Source of the DNA: Deinandra increscens subsp. villosa
Taxonomy: Eukaryota > Streptophyta > Magnoliopsida > Asterales > Asteraceae
DNA length: 64,000 nucleotides
Reading direction: 5' to 3'
Assembly: GCA_039602395.1 (NCBI GenBank)
Contig: JBCNJP010000003.1
Coordinates: forward strand, 17,145,167-17,209,166
A model generated the notes under the pieces. It ran no database searches. It was not told the DNA's origin and saw only the letters and a program-made list of their open reading frames with translations. Positions 54,210 to 64,000 of the stretch are shown piece by piece. How positions within the stretch are numbered: position 1 is the stretch's first letter; each line of letters begins with the position of its first letter. Both the position numbers and the translations under genes were made by a program.

Positions 54210-54566
54210 TGTTAGAGCATATTCCTATGCTGCAATGTGTCTCGTGTATTGTATCTAGATCAAAGCATTATTGTGTGAGTCTCAGTGTCTGCGTACCATG
54301 GGCCGTACCAGTTGGTACGGAGCCAACGTACCAATGGTATGTTGGATGGTAAGCTGGACTTAATGGTTACTATAAATAGTTCGTGTTAGAGAGAGCTCAG
54401 AACTTCTGGTCATATCATCACTCTTAACAGTGTGTGTTCTAAAGTGTTTCTCTCTGTAGATCATTGTAACCACTCAAAGTGAATTAATAAAGAAAAGCTT
54501 TATTTACATCCGTATTCATCGTATTGATCGAATCATGCAGTAGTAAGATCCGTCCGGGTACTTACA
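54210..54566 (+). repeat. 5' LTR of element D
   Basis: 357 bp. Six CGTACC/GGTA(C/T/A)G words at 54292, 54304, 54314, 54327, 54336 and 54348 (steps 9-13 bp), 15 bp upstream of TATAAATA (54371-54378). AATAAAG polyadenylation-like region near 54487. Confidence 0.85.
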
Positions 54567-54568
54567 AG

Positions 54569-54580
54569 TGGTATCAGAGC
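54569..54580 (+). promoter_or_regulatory. Primer binding site, initiator tRNA-Met (element D)
   Basis: TGGTATCAGAGC, the standard plant copia primer site, 2 nt after the LTR. Confidence 0.9.
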
Positions 54581-54783
54581 AATACAAGTTGCTCTAATGC
54601 TGTGTTTTGATCAATTTTTGGATTTCTAGTGAGAGAAAGTTGGGGTTTCTTTGGTTTTTCATCAATTTTCCTCAAATCTGAGTGTTTCTGATGTCATACT
54701 CGATCACAAAATGTTCTTAGTGTGTTTTTGTTGCTTACTGTTCCAAATTGTCAAAATTCTCAAAAATCAGTCGAATTCAATTT

Positions 54784-55095
54784 GGTACGCTGCTGGTACG
54801 CTAGATGAACATCATGGTATGCCCGATGATCCACTGGTACGCTAGGAAATCTTCATAGATCTGTTGGTACGCTGGACGTTGGTATGGAAGGCAATCTTCA
54901 TCCGTGGTACGCGACGATTATTTCTGGTCCGGAGGCAGTTACGCCGTACCAAGGTGGTACGTTACTGTTCACTGGTACGCTGATTTGGTTTGGTCTATTT
55001 CTTGATACGCTGAGTTCACTGGTACTCTGCTTGTACTTGGTATGTGGTTGGTATGGTGAAGATTTGTGGTACGGAAGTCGATTCTTTGGTACGCT
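54784..55095 (+). repeat. Leader array of GGTACGCT motifs (element D)
   Basis: GGTACG occurs at about 54784, 54795, 54836, 54866, 54906, 54956, 54974 and 55088, with GGTATG, CGTACC and GATACGCT (55004) variants between. The same word is in the LTR of this element. The leader then continues into a stretch homologous to element G. Confidence 0.7.
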
Positions 55096-55301
55096 CACAG
55101 AAAAGTGACGTTCACTAAAACTGACGTAACTTGACTTCTGTTTCGAGTTACGGAACCCAATACCAGGCAAAACGACCGTCTCGACGAGATCTACACTTTT
55201 ACTGCCTAATGGCTAGTACCCTCCATTTGAACCCAAAAATCCGCTTCTAAGCCTTCGTTTTTGGGTTTGAAGTTTTGACGTTCAATTTTTAACTTCAAAA
55301 T

Positions 55302-56640
55302 GAGCGATTTTCAAGCAATTTCAGCTGCTCATACTTCAATGCAAATCATGATGAATTATGATAATGAAATATGAACAACTCAGAAAGTTCCCAAGTTGCT
55401 AAAATTAGAGGATTACCATAATTGGAAGAAACGATTTGAATCACACATATTTTCTCATGATGTTGATTGTTGGATCCCAATTGAAAAGGAGTATGAGTAT
55501 CCAATTCTAAGTGCTAGAAAGCCAAAGATGACTAGTGATTTTGATTCTGAGGAAAGAAAACTTTTTGCAAGAGAGAAGAAAACTTATAGTTTTCTTACAA
55601 TGGCATTAACTAGAGATTTGATGCATCAATTTAAGAATTATACAACTTCTAAGGAAATGTGGGATGCTATTGTAGAAAGGTGTGAGGGTAGTGAGCAATA
55701 TAAAAAGACCCAAAAGAAAGTTTTGAAGAAGGAATTTGATAATTTTAGGAATTGTGAGAATGAGAAAGTGTCGGACTTGATCGCAAGGTTTTCACATTGG
55801 ATAAATGAACTTGAAATCGTGCAAGTTAAAAAGGAGAATGATGAGTTAAAAGAGAAGTTTCCAGAAGTTTACCTGATAAATGGGAAAATTATGTTATGAT
55901 GTTAACTAATGATCCAAGTTACTCAAGTTGGATATTTAATCAATTGACAAGCAAATTACAAGCTTTTGAAATGGAAATGATTGTGAAAAAGTCAGCACAT
56001 CCTTCTGTTCAAAATCCTGAATTATATTTTGGAGAAAATTCTGCTACCGTGAATGCTAAAGCAAAATCACATCCTAGTTCAAGCTTTAATCCAGCTCCAA
56101 CAACTTTTCTTGCTCGAAAGTCTGAAAATTCTGGTTATTCTTCAGTTTGCAGTTTCACTATTCCTGATAAATCAACAAACAATTTTATTCCTGTTCAAAC
56201 CGCAGAAGATTTAGTTGCGTAGTTTTCTGCATTCATATCATCTTCTTCTGGATCAATATTTAGTCAAATTAGTAAATCTGGTTTGTTTGGAGACGACTTA
56301 GATCAGTTGGATGATGACCATTTAATTAAGTTAGACTTAGAATGGCAGTTTGCTATGGCAGTTGAAAGAGGAAGAAGATTCAGAAAGAAACATGGAAAAC
56401 AATCTTTTATTCCCAGAGAGAAACTTGGTTTGGATAAGTCAAAGATTATATGTTAGAAATGTTCCAAGATAGGACATTTTGCTCGTGAATTCAATCAATC
56501 ATCATCTGAAAAGTGTAATCCGGATAAGCATGTTCACAATAAAGAAATTAAAGCTATGGTGGCTTAAGAAGGTTTTGATTGGGATAAACACTTTGCGGAA
56601 GAATTTCCAGATGAACCTATTTTTGTCTGTTATTCTTAAG
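55302..56640 (+). pseudogene. Element D gag (copia/UBN2-type)
   Basis: ATG 55302 ('MSDFQAISAAHTSMQIMM'), then a stop near 55370, a long gag core ('LLKLEDYHNWKKRFESH', 'KKEFDNFRNCENEKVSDL'), a frameshift near 55880, open frame to 56222, then further stops. A degenerate CCHC knuckle lies at about 56450-56495, with a stop inside and the last Cys replaced by Phe. It is a dead copy of an RNA-binding capsid protein. Confidence 0.8.
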
Positions 56641-56654
56641 TAACCGATGCTAGA

Positions 56655-57942
56655 ATGGAAACTATGTCTGTAACTAGTTTAAATGGAGATTCACATATAG
56701 CATTGATGGCAAATGTGAAAGTTGAAACAAGTGATTATGATTTTGAAGTAAATGGTTATGAATCTACTTGTGAATTCTGTTTACAAAAGGATAGAAAGAT
56801 TCGAGAATTGGTTAAAGAAAATGAAGATTTGATTGTTGAAAACAACAAGAAGGAAGAAGAGTTGAAAATTTTACAAGAAGAAATGTGAAGATTCTGATGA
56901 GTTTGTTAAGACAAATGAGAATTTAATCAAGGAAAAGAGTGTGTTGATGAAAGAGTTTGTAGAACTTCATAAAAGATTTGAAGGGATGTGTGTTGAAGAT
57001 AAAGAACAGATTTTGAAACTCCAAAATGAAAATGTAGAATTGGTCAAGATGCTGAGAAATGGGAGAAGGGAGCAAAGGAAGTACCATAAGATTTTGATGC
57101 GTTATTTAGCAAATCAAAAGCTTCAAAAATCTTATGATGCAATTCAGAAAGCTTATGATGAAGTTACTGCTATGGAAGAGCAACATCAAGAGGTACATTC
57201 CAAATTACAAGATAAAGTCATAAGCTTGACAAAAGAAAAGAAGTTGTTGACAAGAAATATAGACATTTATAAGGGACGGGTGGACAAAATTACATAAGAA
57301 GTGTATGATGCCCATGATAGTATGAGAAGAGAACAATTTTTGTTTAATAGAGCTTCAGAACAGTTAATCGATTCAGAAAAAGCTTTGGGAGATGCACAGA
57401 AGAAAATATCATATTTAAATGTTGAGGTTTTGGATCTTAACAGGCAGTTAAATAATCTGAAAAATTCACATTCTTTCACAAGTTACTTGTGCAAAGATGA
57501 GAATTTCAAGAAAGTTTTTGGAGGAGAAGAATACAATCAGATTCCACATAAGGTTATTCAAACTGATCCTCTTGCTGATGTAACTACATCTGATGAAAAG
57601 CAAGATTATTCTAAATTTGTTTCTAAGAAATCTAACAAGCAAGTGGAGATTGAGAAAGATGAAGAGAAGGAGTCTGAAGAACAAGTTGCTGCTGATTTGG
57701 TAAAAGCAAACAACTTAAAGGGTATTAAAGCTAAATTTATTCAAGCTGCTAAAGTTGGGTCTTCTGGTTCTCAAGTCGAATTGTTAAAGCTACCAGTTAC
57801 AAACGTTCAGGTTTGGGTAGTAACAATCAGAAAGGTGGGAAGCAAGACAAGTGAAATCTGCCAAAGAAGATTCCAAAAGAAAAGAAGGATACCAATCTGG
57901 ATCAAATTTATCACTTGGCTCAGGTTTTCATCTCAACAATGA
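56655..57942 (+). pseudogene. Element D coiled-coil region
   Basis: Three consecutive open frames (56655-56888, 56941-57297, 57301-57942) separated by single stops or frameshifts, almost wholly heptad-like and rich in Lys, Glu and Leu, with a CEFCLQKD start and 'NSHSFTSYLCKDENFKKVFG' near 57462. In related copia elements such a segment links gag to protease; here nothing enzymatic follows. Probably a structural part of gag. Confidence 0.6.
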
Positions 57943-58164
57943 AGAAAGGATTCGGGGGTCTGCAACAAAAGAAGAAGTCTTCTGTAAGTTATTCCAGAGT
58001 TGGTTAACAATTCAAAGATTCATCTTCATCTGGTTCAATCACTACTCCTCGAAGTCCTACTTCCAAATGGGTTCTTGCTAACCGATTTCAAGTTTTTGAT
58101 GATTTCTATGATAATTTTGATTCTGATGATGTGTATCATGCATTTCAGCACAAACCGAAACTAA

Positions 58165-58230
58165 AGCAATCATATCGCTTATGCTATCAATGTTTCCAAA
58201 AAGGCCACATGGCACAAAATTATCCTGAAA
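58165..58230 (+). pseudogene. Second CCHC-like knuckle of element D
   Basis: 'CYQCFQKGHMAQNYP' has C..C....H....Y, so the last Cys is lost. It corresponds to the second knuckle of element E. Confidence 0.55.
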
Positions 58231-60178
58231 CTGCTAAGAAATAATTTCTGATAAATCTGCCACTTTTATTGATGTATCTGGCAGAGTTTTTACTGAGTCA
58301 ACACCTTCACAATTTAAATCTCAAAAGGAAGAATTTTTAAATATGATTCAAGTGTTGGTGGTTCATTTCCTGATGATGATTCAGTTCAAACTGAAAAAAC
58401 TAAAATGTAGTGGCGACCTAAAGTGGTCTACAAGGCTGCAAATGATTTTTACTGAAGACACTGGCCAACCAGAAGCTATGTGCTTCGGGTCATTTAAAAA
58501 CTAATTGTTTTTATCCAGTGTGCAGGTTTCTTCAAGAAGACTTGTCGGTGATTGTGAAGTTCAAGCTTCAAGCAGTTACTGATAGTGGAGTTTCCTGCGT
58601 AATTTAAATTCAATGCTTCATATTACAAAATTGAAAGTTTTCCTGAAAGCTTAAACTAAAAGCTATCAATATCCATTGGTCAATTTTCTTTCGTTTGCAT
58701 TTCGTATGTAACTTAGGGGGAGAAAATTTGTGTCTTTGTGTTTTTGTTAAAATGAAAATCCAAAAATAGAGTTTTCTTTTTAAGGGGGAGAAAAAACAAA
58801 AAAAATGAGAAATTGTATCCGACATAATTGGGGACTGATGGTACATTGGCGTAAGTGTCTGGCTCATGGATAAACTAGATGAAAAATCCATAAGATCATT
58901 GTTTGATGTGCTTGGTAGGCTCGACATTAAGTCAGCAAGTATTCAGATGTGATATACATTAAATACTAATGTTTGACCAAGTGGACAACATCTTGATGTG
59001 TATCTCAAGATATTGAAAAGATATGTGGAAAAGAAAATGAGGAGTCATTGTGTAAACATGTGTTCATTTTACAAAGATTTAAACTTGTTTGATTTTCTTT
59101 ATTTTCTCAAACGATCGGACTTTCTCTGCATATCGAAAGATCAACCTGATTATTGTTCGTTTGAGGTTCTGCTTTATTTTCTTTGGTTTTTCGTATTACT
59201 CATCTGACTTTATCTGCATGTACGGGAGTACTGACTGGATTTTTGTTGGGTTATACAAATTCAACTTGTTTTTATTTTCTTTTTTTTGTTAAATCCAAGG
59301 CCTTATCTGTGTATCGAAAGATCGACCTTAAGGTAGAGATCTAATGTTCTTATTTCTTTTTGCAGTGAACACAGTTGACTACATCATGAATACAATCACT
59401 ATGTGTTAAATCACAAGTGAAGTCACAAAGTGTGATATAAAAACATATTCGAGTATGTCTGATAGTGTGGGGTACACTGGTCAAAGCAACCTAATTTATA
59501 CAATAACATATCTAGATGTTATGAGTATGATTATGCCTGAGTTTAAAATTGGACAAATCATACCAGTAATCGACATGACTTATGTGCTGGAGCAAGTGAA
59601 ATTGAAGTGTAGTTCAGCACGTTATGTTCAAAATGATCCCAAGTTGTGATCTTTCTCGCAAAAGACAAAAATAGTGTCTGATTCAGTATTGCATTTGTGT
59701 TTCATATCTGAAAATTCCAAAAGGATTTTAGGTGTGTTTTAGCATAAACTTAGAAAAATCAAAAAGATTTTTGGTTTGTTTTGATGTAAAGTTTCAAAAA
59801 GCCAAAAAGATTTTGTTTCTTATTTGTTTTCGACCGATCGATACAAGATACAAAATTCAAATTTCAAAACTATATCTTGGATTTTAGAGTAGAAGTTTTG
59901 CCCCAAGATTAAATTAATTTTCAAAAGAAAAAGAAAGCCGTGTTTCTATTTTCTGAAATTGTAGGTTCCGCGTGACAAGACTCAAGCATGGTGAAATGGG
60001 GAGATTGTAGTATCTTTCACAAATGGATCTTGACGTTCAAAGATTGTTCAAGTTTTGATCCAGCCATGCAAGTTTTGTTGCTGAGACGAAATTTTAAGTT
60101 GAAGATCAGATGTAGCAATGCTGAAGATTGAAGACTGAAGTTAGTTAGCATAGATACACTACACGTTAAGGGGGAGTT
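58231..60178 (+). other. Element D 3' region
   Basis: About 1.9 kb, non-coding, with several GGGGGAG purine runs (58714, 58790, 60168-60176), the last serving as polypurine tract next to the 3' LTR. No pol remnants recognised. Confidence 0.6.
60168..60176 (+). promoter_or_regulatory. Polypurine tract of element D
   Basis: AAGGGGGAG, two bases before the 3' LTR. Confidence 0.75.
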
Positions 60179-60535
60179 TGTTAGAGCATATCCCTATGCT
60201 GCAATGTGTCTCTTGTATTGTATCTAGATCAGAGCATTATTGTGCGAGTCTTAGGGTTTGCGTACCATGAGCCGTACCAGTTGGTACGGAGCCAATGTAC
60301 CAATGGTATGTTGGATGGTACGCTGGACTTAATGGTTACTATAAATAGTTGGTGTTAGAGAGAGCTCTGATCTTCTGGTCATATCATCACTCTTAACTGT
60401 GTGTGTTCTAAAGTGTTTCTCTCTCTAGATAATTGTAACTTCTCTAAGTGAATCAATAAAGCAAAGCTTTATTTACATCCGTGTTCACCGTATTGATCGG
60501 ATCATGCAGTAGTAAGATATGTCCGTGTACTTACA
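60179..60535 (+). repeat. 3' LTR of element D
   Basis: 357 bp, pairs with 54210-54566. Contains GGTACGCTGG intact where the 5' LTR has GGTAAGCTGG. Confidence 0.85.
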
Positions 60536-60808
60536 GATGCGAGATTATGATTCTGCCTGAGTTTAAAAGTTGAACAAATTATACCGGGAATCAATTTGAC
60601 TTATGCGCTACAATTAGTTGGAACTGAAATACAGTTCAGAGCGTTATGACCAATATGATCCCATGTTGTAATACTTTTAAAAACAAAAATAGAGTTTGAT
60701 TTGGTATTGCACTTATGTTTTATTTCATAAAATCCAAAAAGATTTTAAGTGTGTGTTGGAACATCCAAAATATTCCAAACCGGTCCATTAACTAAGTGAA
60801 GATGATGA
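60536..60808 (+). mobile_element. Element E (right part after element D)
   Basis: Resembles element D 59515-59650 ('tatgattctgcctgagttt', 'gacttatgcgct'), continuing E across the D insertion. Ends at the LTR of element C. Confidence 0.65.
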
Positions 60809-62454
60809 TGATGTGCTCGGAACGTACCTAAAAATGGAATAAAAACCTAGACCTAAACCTAGACCTAGACACACCTAATTTTACCGAAAATAACCTAAAC
60901 TAGACCGAACCCTAAGGCAAGTGTACCTATCGGATAGTAGAATAGCTAAGGCAAGACCGGAATATCGAACCTAGGACACTCTATAGACAAGACTTAACCT
61001 AGACCTATGAAAATGGAAATACTGAGTAAATTGATTTGGGGTTTTTTGGATTTGAGGATTAATGAATTAACTAAAATTACCTAATCAACGCACAAACAGA
61101 CAAAAGCAGGAAACTCTGGGAGAATTCAGACGAGAGAAAGAGTATCACCTAGACCCTGGAATCCTACTTAATACCTACAACCTCACTCGGAATTGATTGA
61201 TCTGATGGTGGCTAGTTCACCTTTTAAGTCCTTCCTAGCTACACTCCTAACGCTCGAACAAGGGTTCACCTTTTAAGTCCATCCCACTTCAATTACCCTA
61301 GTCACCCTCGGATATACCTAAGGTGCACCTAGACTAACCGGAGCTACCAATAACTACTATGAATGACACGGAATACCAAGCTAGACAAGACCCTAGGACA
61401 CTTCCTTTTGAGACAGTGCAACCCTAGAACTTTAACCAACCCAACTACCCGTTAAACCTGTACCTTTTAAGTCTTCAGTTTAGCAGCACATTACAAGTGA
61501 ATTACCAATCAATTATCAATGCAATAGTCAAGGAACCCTAACTACACTTTAGCAATTAACCCTAAAGTCAACTACTTTAGCTAATCTACCTAAACCGAAA
61601 GACATTCGCGGGTAAATTAAGCATCAACAACCAACTAATAATCTACTCGTAACACACATATGCATCAAAACATAATAATCATTGGAATTGAATAAAAGTG
61701 CAACATCAATCAATCAATCAAAACCGAATAAAGTCATAAACAATAAGTAATCATCCAATTGGGTCTAGGCAATACAATCAAATTAGCCTAGCCTCATGTT
61801 ACTGTCTAAAATAGTAATAAAGATCTGAACTTTGATAGTAAACATGGCTGAAATTAAGAACAATAAGAACAAAGGATGAAACCCGATAGGACCGATGATG
61901 ATTTGTGTGATGAAACTCGATCCACCGATGATTCCTCCTCAATCCTTGGCCTTCTCTGATCTTCAAATCGCCCTTAGTCGCCTCTGAGTTCGTCTGGGAG
62001 TCGAAGAATGACGAATAGAAACCCTAATATCGAATTTATATCGTGAAACCTTCTTTTGCGGGTTTTGAGCTTCTACGCGTATCGCCTAGAGACTAGAAAC
62101 TCCCAGGCGATACGCCTGGGTCTTGCAAGCGACAAGATAGTCGGGTCAAACCGACTTAACCCCTCCGTTGACTCTCCTTTCCGCGCGTATCGCGTACAAC
62201 TCCTAAGGTCCCAGGCGATACGCCTGGGACTGCTTGTTCAGCTCCCCTTTTTTTCTTCTTTTCTCCTTAACTTACAACTTCTTCTCGAGGCCTCGGGAAT
62301 CTATCAAAAACCTACAAAACTTGCAAAAACATAAATAAAAGACTCAAGGACTCTAACTTTAATAAAACAACTAAAACAAAAACAAAACCGACACAATTAG
62401 ACTCAAATAGACACGCAAAAGACCTCGGAAATGGGATGTGTTTGCAACACATCA
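60809..62454 (-). repeat. 3' LTR of element C
   Basis: 1646 bp, paired copy outside the window. TATAAAT at 62040-62034 on the minus strand, motif array 62077-62223 starting 37 bp upstream of it. Confidence 0.7.
62077..62223. promoter_or_regulatory. U3 array of four GCGTATCGC/GCGATACGC motifs (element C)
   Basis: The copies are at 62077-62085, 62107-62115, 62185-62193 and 62215-62223, alternating GCGTATCGC and GCGATACGC. Spacings are 30, 78 and 30 bp, as in element A. A TTGAC word lies between the pairs. Confidence 0.75.
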
Positions 62455-62475
62455 AACATCCCCACACTGACTCTT
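62455..62475 (-). promoter_or_regulatory. Polypurine tract of element C
   Basis: On the minus strand 'gtcagtgtggggatgtt' directly before the LTR. Confidence 0.7.
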
Positions 62476-62969
62476 TTTTCGTCCTCGAAAAATACTGCAA
62501 TGGAATCATAACCAGGAAATTGACTTCTAAAACATTTCACAATTCAAAATGCAACAACCACCATACAATTCCACATTCCATAACGTATTAACACCCTAAC
62601 TACGATTGTCGATATTTCGATCCGATTAAACCCAACCACCAACCTTTTCTTTCGCCCCCATGTGTTTATGAAATTACCGAATATAAGCTCAGTCGCAATG
62701 GATCCCACTAAAGAAAGGTCAAGTTCAACCTATTACCGAATCATATTCAGTCAAAGCAAAGGGTAATAATGATTTACATTTATATATTTCTCCACCCCCC
62801 TTAAACCAGATACTAGGATGTCCAAAGAATAACTAATTATTTATATGCAAATTCCTGAGCATTTATTCCTCTAAGCTATCATTTTTTTTCTCTTTTTTTT
62901 CAATTTTTCTCAATTTTTTTCTTTTTTTTTTTTTTTTATAATTGGTTACTTTTACCTAAAATTACCAAC

Positions 62970-63122
62970 GGACATCACCAGAGGTATTCTTTCACAAGGT
63001 CTTACCCCCGAAATCATACATGAGTATTTTGCCCGCGAGATCCGGAACATCATCAGAGGTACTTACCACGGGATACTATCCTTAGTTTGTACATGAGTAT
63101 TCTGCCCCTTCACTCTAATTCA
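62970..63122 (-). repeat. Tandemly duplicated conserved non-coding block (element C)
   Basis: Two units of about 75 bp, nearly identical to 4379-4531 of element A. Confidence 0.65.
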
Positions 63123-63577
63123 TTAGCCAAATTATTAACTACTATGCTCATTAAAATTCTAAGGACATAAGAGTATCTAGCCTAAAGGGGTCTCTTTCCT
63201 CCTAATCATCAGATTCAGCATCCCTATCACTCCTAAAATGGGAACCCACTAGCAGACTGATTAGCATATTTATACAACAATAAACACACAGGCAATTTAA
63301 GCTACTCCTAGGTCAGCTGGGCCTACCAACACATCATAGACTAGAAATGCTTTCCATTCTCACCATACTTATCACAATGCCCAAATTCTTTATTAATTTA
63401 ACATTTAAGCACAAAATAGACAGTCAATTCCTAGTTTTACCTATCATTTCCCATTAACTGCAGCCAGAATCTTGGACATTTTTGAACAATTTTTTCAATT
63501 TTGTTTTTCAAATTTTTCAAATTTTCTGACTCAATAACACACCAAAACTAAAAGACTCAAGACGAACTACGAAAGTA

Positions 63578-63597
63578 TCCCATCCCCACACTTGAAT
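63578..63597 (-). promoter_or_regulatory. Internal polypurine-like cassette (element C)
   Basis: On the minus strand 'caagtgtggggatgggat' preceded by 'gagggcaatgtg'. Second copy of the terminal tract, about 1.1 kb inside. Confidence 0.5.
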
Positions 63598-63791
63598 CAC
63601 ACATTGCCCTCAATGTGGAATGGAACAAAAATAAAGAAGAAATAAAATAAATAAAATAAAACAAGTTGAAACGTGTTCACCTGAAACTCCAGAGACTCAG
63701 CACATCGGCCACCAACGAACCACCACAAACTCGGTAAGCAGAAATAAATAAAAATGAAAAATTTGAAAATTTTCTGGCTTACCTCCTCTAG

Positions 63792-63908
63792 GCGTATCGC
63801 CTACAACCATGCATCTCCTAGGCGATACGCCTAGGACTGCAACCATCCGGACCCGCCTAAGACTTCCTAGCGTATCGCCTATAACCTACCAACCTCCAGG
63901 CGATACGC
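63792..63908. promoter_or_regulatory. Internal array of four GCGTATCGC/GCGATACGC motifs (element C)
   Basis: The copies are at 63792-63800, 63822-63830, 63870-63878 and 63900-63908, alternating orientation. Spacings are 30, 48 and 30 bp, matching the internal array of element A (31, 47, 30). Confidence 0.75.
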
Positions 63909-64000
63909 TTGGAACGTGATTTCCAGAGAATTTTTGGAATTTGACCCCAAAAATTTTCTATCTCTTTTATGCTCCAGCAGCTTCTTAGTCGGAATTTCCA

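Larger units (their letters stand above)
54210..60535 (+). mobile_element. Element D: copia-like gag element with two LTRs, no pol
   Basis: 6.3 kb. LTRs 54210-54566 and 60179-60535 (357 bp each, TGTTAGAGCATA...ACTTACA), an exact 12-nt tRNA-Met primer site, a leader motif array, gag, a long coiled-coil region, a second knuckle, and a GGGGGAG polypurine tract. No protease, integrase, RT or RNase H is seen. The LTRs differ at roughly 27 of 357 positions by eye, so it is much older than element B. Flanks GATGT/GATGC look like a slightly diverged duplication, and E sequence continues on both sides. Confidence 0.85.
60809..64000 (-). mobile_element. Element C: Athila-type LTR retrotransposon (3' part)
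   Basis: Minus strand. The 3' LTR (60809-62454) has the same end sequences as element A (TGATGTGC...AACACATCA), followed by a polypurine tract and 3' region up to the window edge. It shares with A the tandem conserved block, the internal purine cassette and the motif arrays, but its LTR is strongly diverged. No coding sequence lies inside the window; pol would be to the right. Confidence 0.8.

Overview
The window is a transposon-dense stretch of a plant nuclear genome. The evidence is a four-exon chalcone isomerase gene, PIF/Harbinger transposons, Athila-type Ty3/gypsy elements primed by tRNA-Asp, Ty1/copia-type elements primed by initiator tRNA-Met, several Helitrons, hAT and foldback elements and tRNA-derived SINEs. 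A eudicot is certain in practice. Asteraceae is my guess from the style of the chalcone isomerase and the retroelements.

Region 1 (1-28904) is one nest. Its shell is a PIF/Harbinger transposon on the minus strand (1105-28904) with imperfect terminal inverted repeats and a TTA target duplication. It lies head to tail with another Harbinger copy (1-1101) and shares the single TTA between them. Its transposase ORF is split into three blocks (25660-25260, 13744-13200, 1797-1435) by two LTR retrotransposons. Element A (1798-13199, minus, duplication CGAAG) is a decayed Athila element with an env-like ORF, an in-frame gag::RT deletion fusion and a 276-bp copy of its own flank inside it. Element B (13745-25259, plus, duplication CTCCC) is young and has an intact 1730-codon gag-pol. 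Each LTR of B was later hit by a different Helitron. A further A-family fragment (about 25676-27147) lies between the Harbinger transposase and its Myb-like ORF1.

Region 2 (28905-41350) has a 4.4-kb Helitron carrying a kinase-like exon fragment and a nested hAT element, a truncated copia-like element (G), the chalcone isomerase gene (minus, 36392-38635; flavonoid pathway) with a foldback element in intron 2, and weak traces of a small plus-strand gene.

Region 3 (41351-64000) holds a gag-only copia-like element (F), a 4.27-kb solo LTR with an ATTCA duplication inside a probable AT-targeting transposon, two SINEs, a copia-like gag element D (54210-60535) nested in its relative E, and the 3' part of a third Athila-type element C (60809 to the window edge).

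The most unusual signal is a regulatory-looking motif architecture. Athila elements A and C carry arrays of four GCGTATCGC/GCGATACGC 9-mers, as two pairs each 30-31 bp apart. One array lies 37-39 bp upstream of the LTR TATA box and a second lies behind pol. The copia-like elements carry their own variant (GGTACGCT, GGTTCGCT, GGTTCGTT) both upstream of the TATA box and in the leader. In each family the LTR and internal copies agree with each other while the motif differs between families. Only the chalcone isomerase and element B gag-pol look functional as coding genes.
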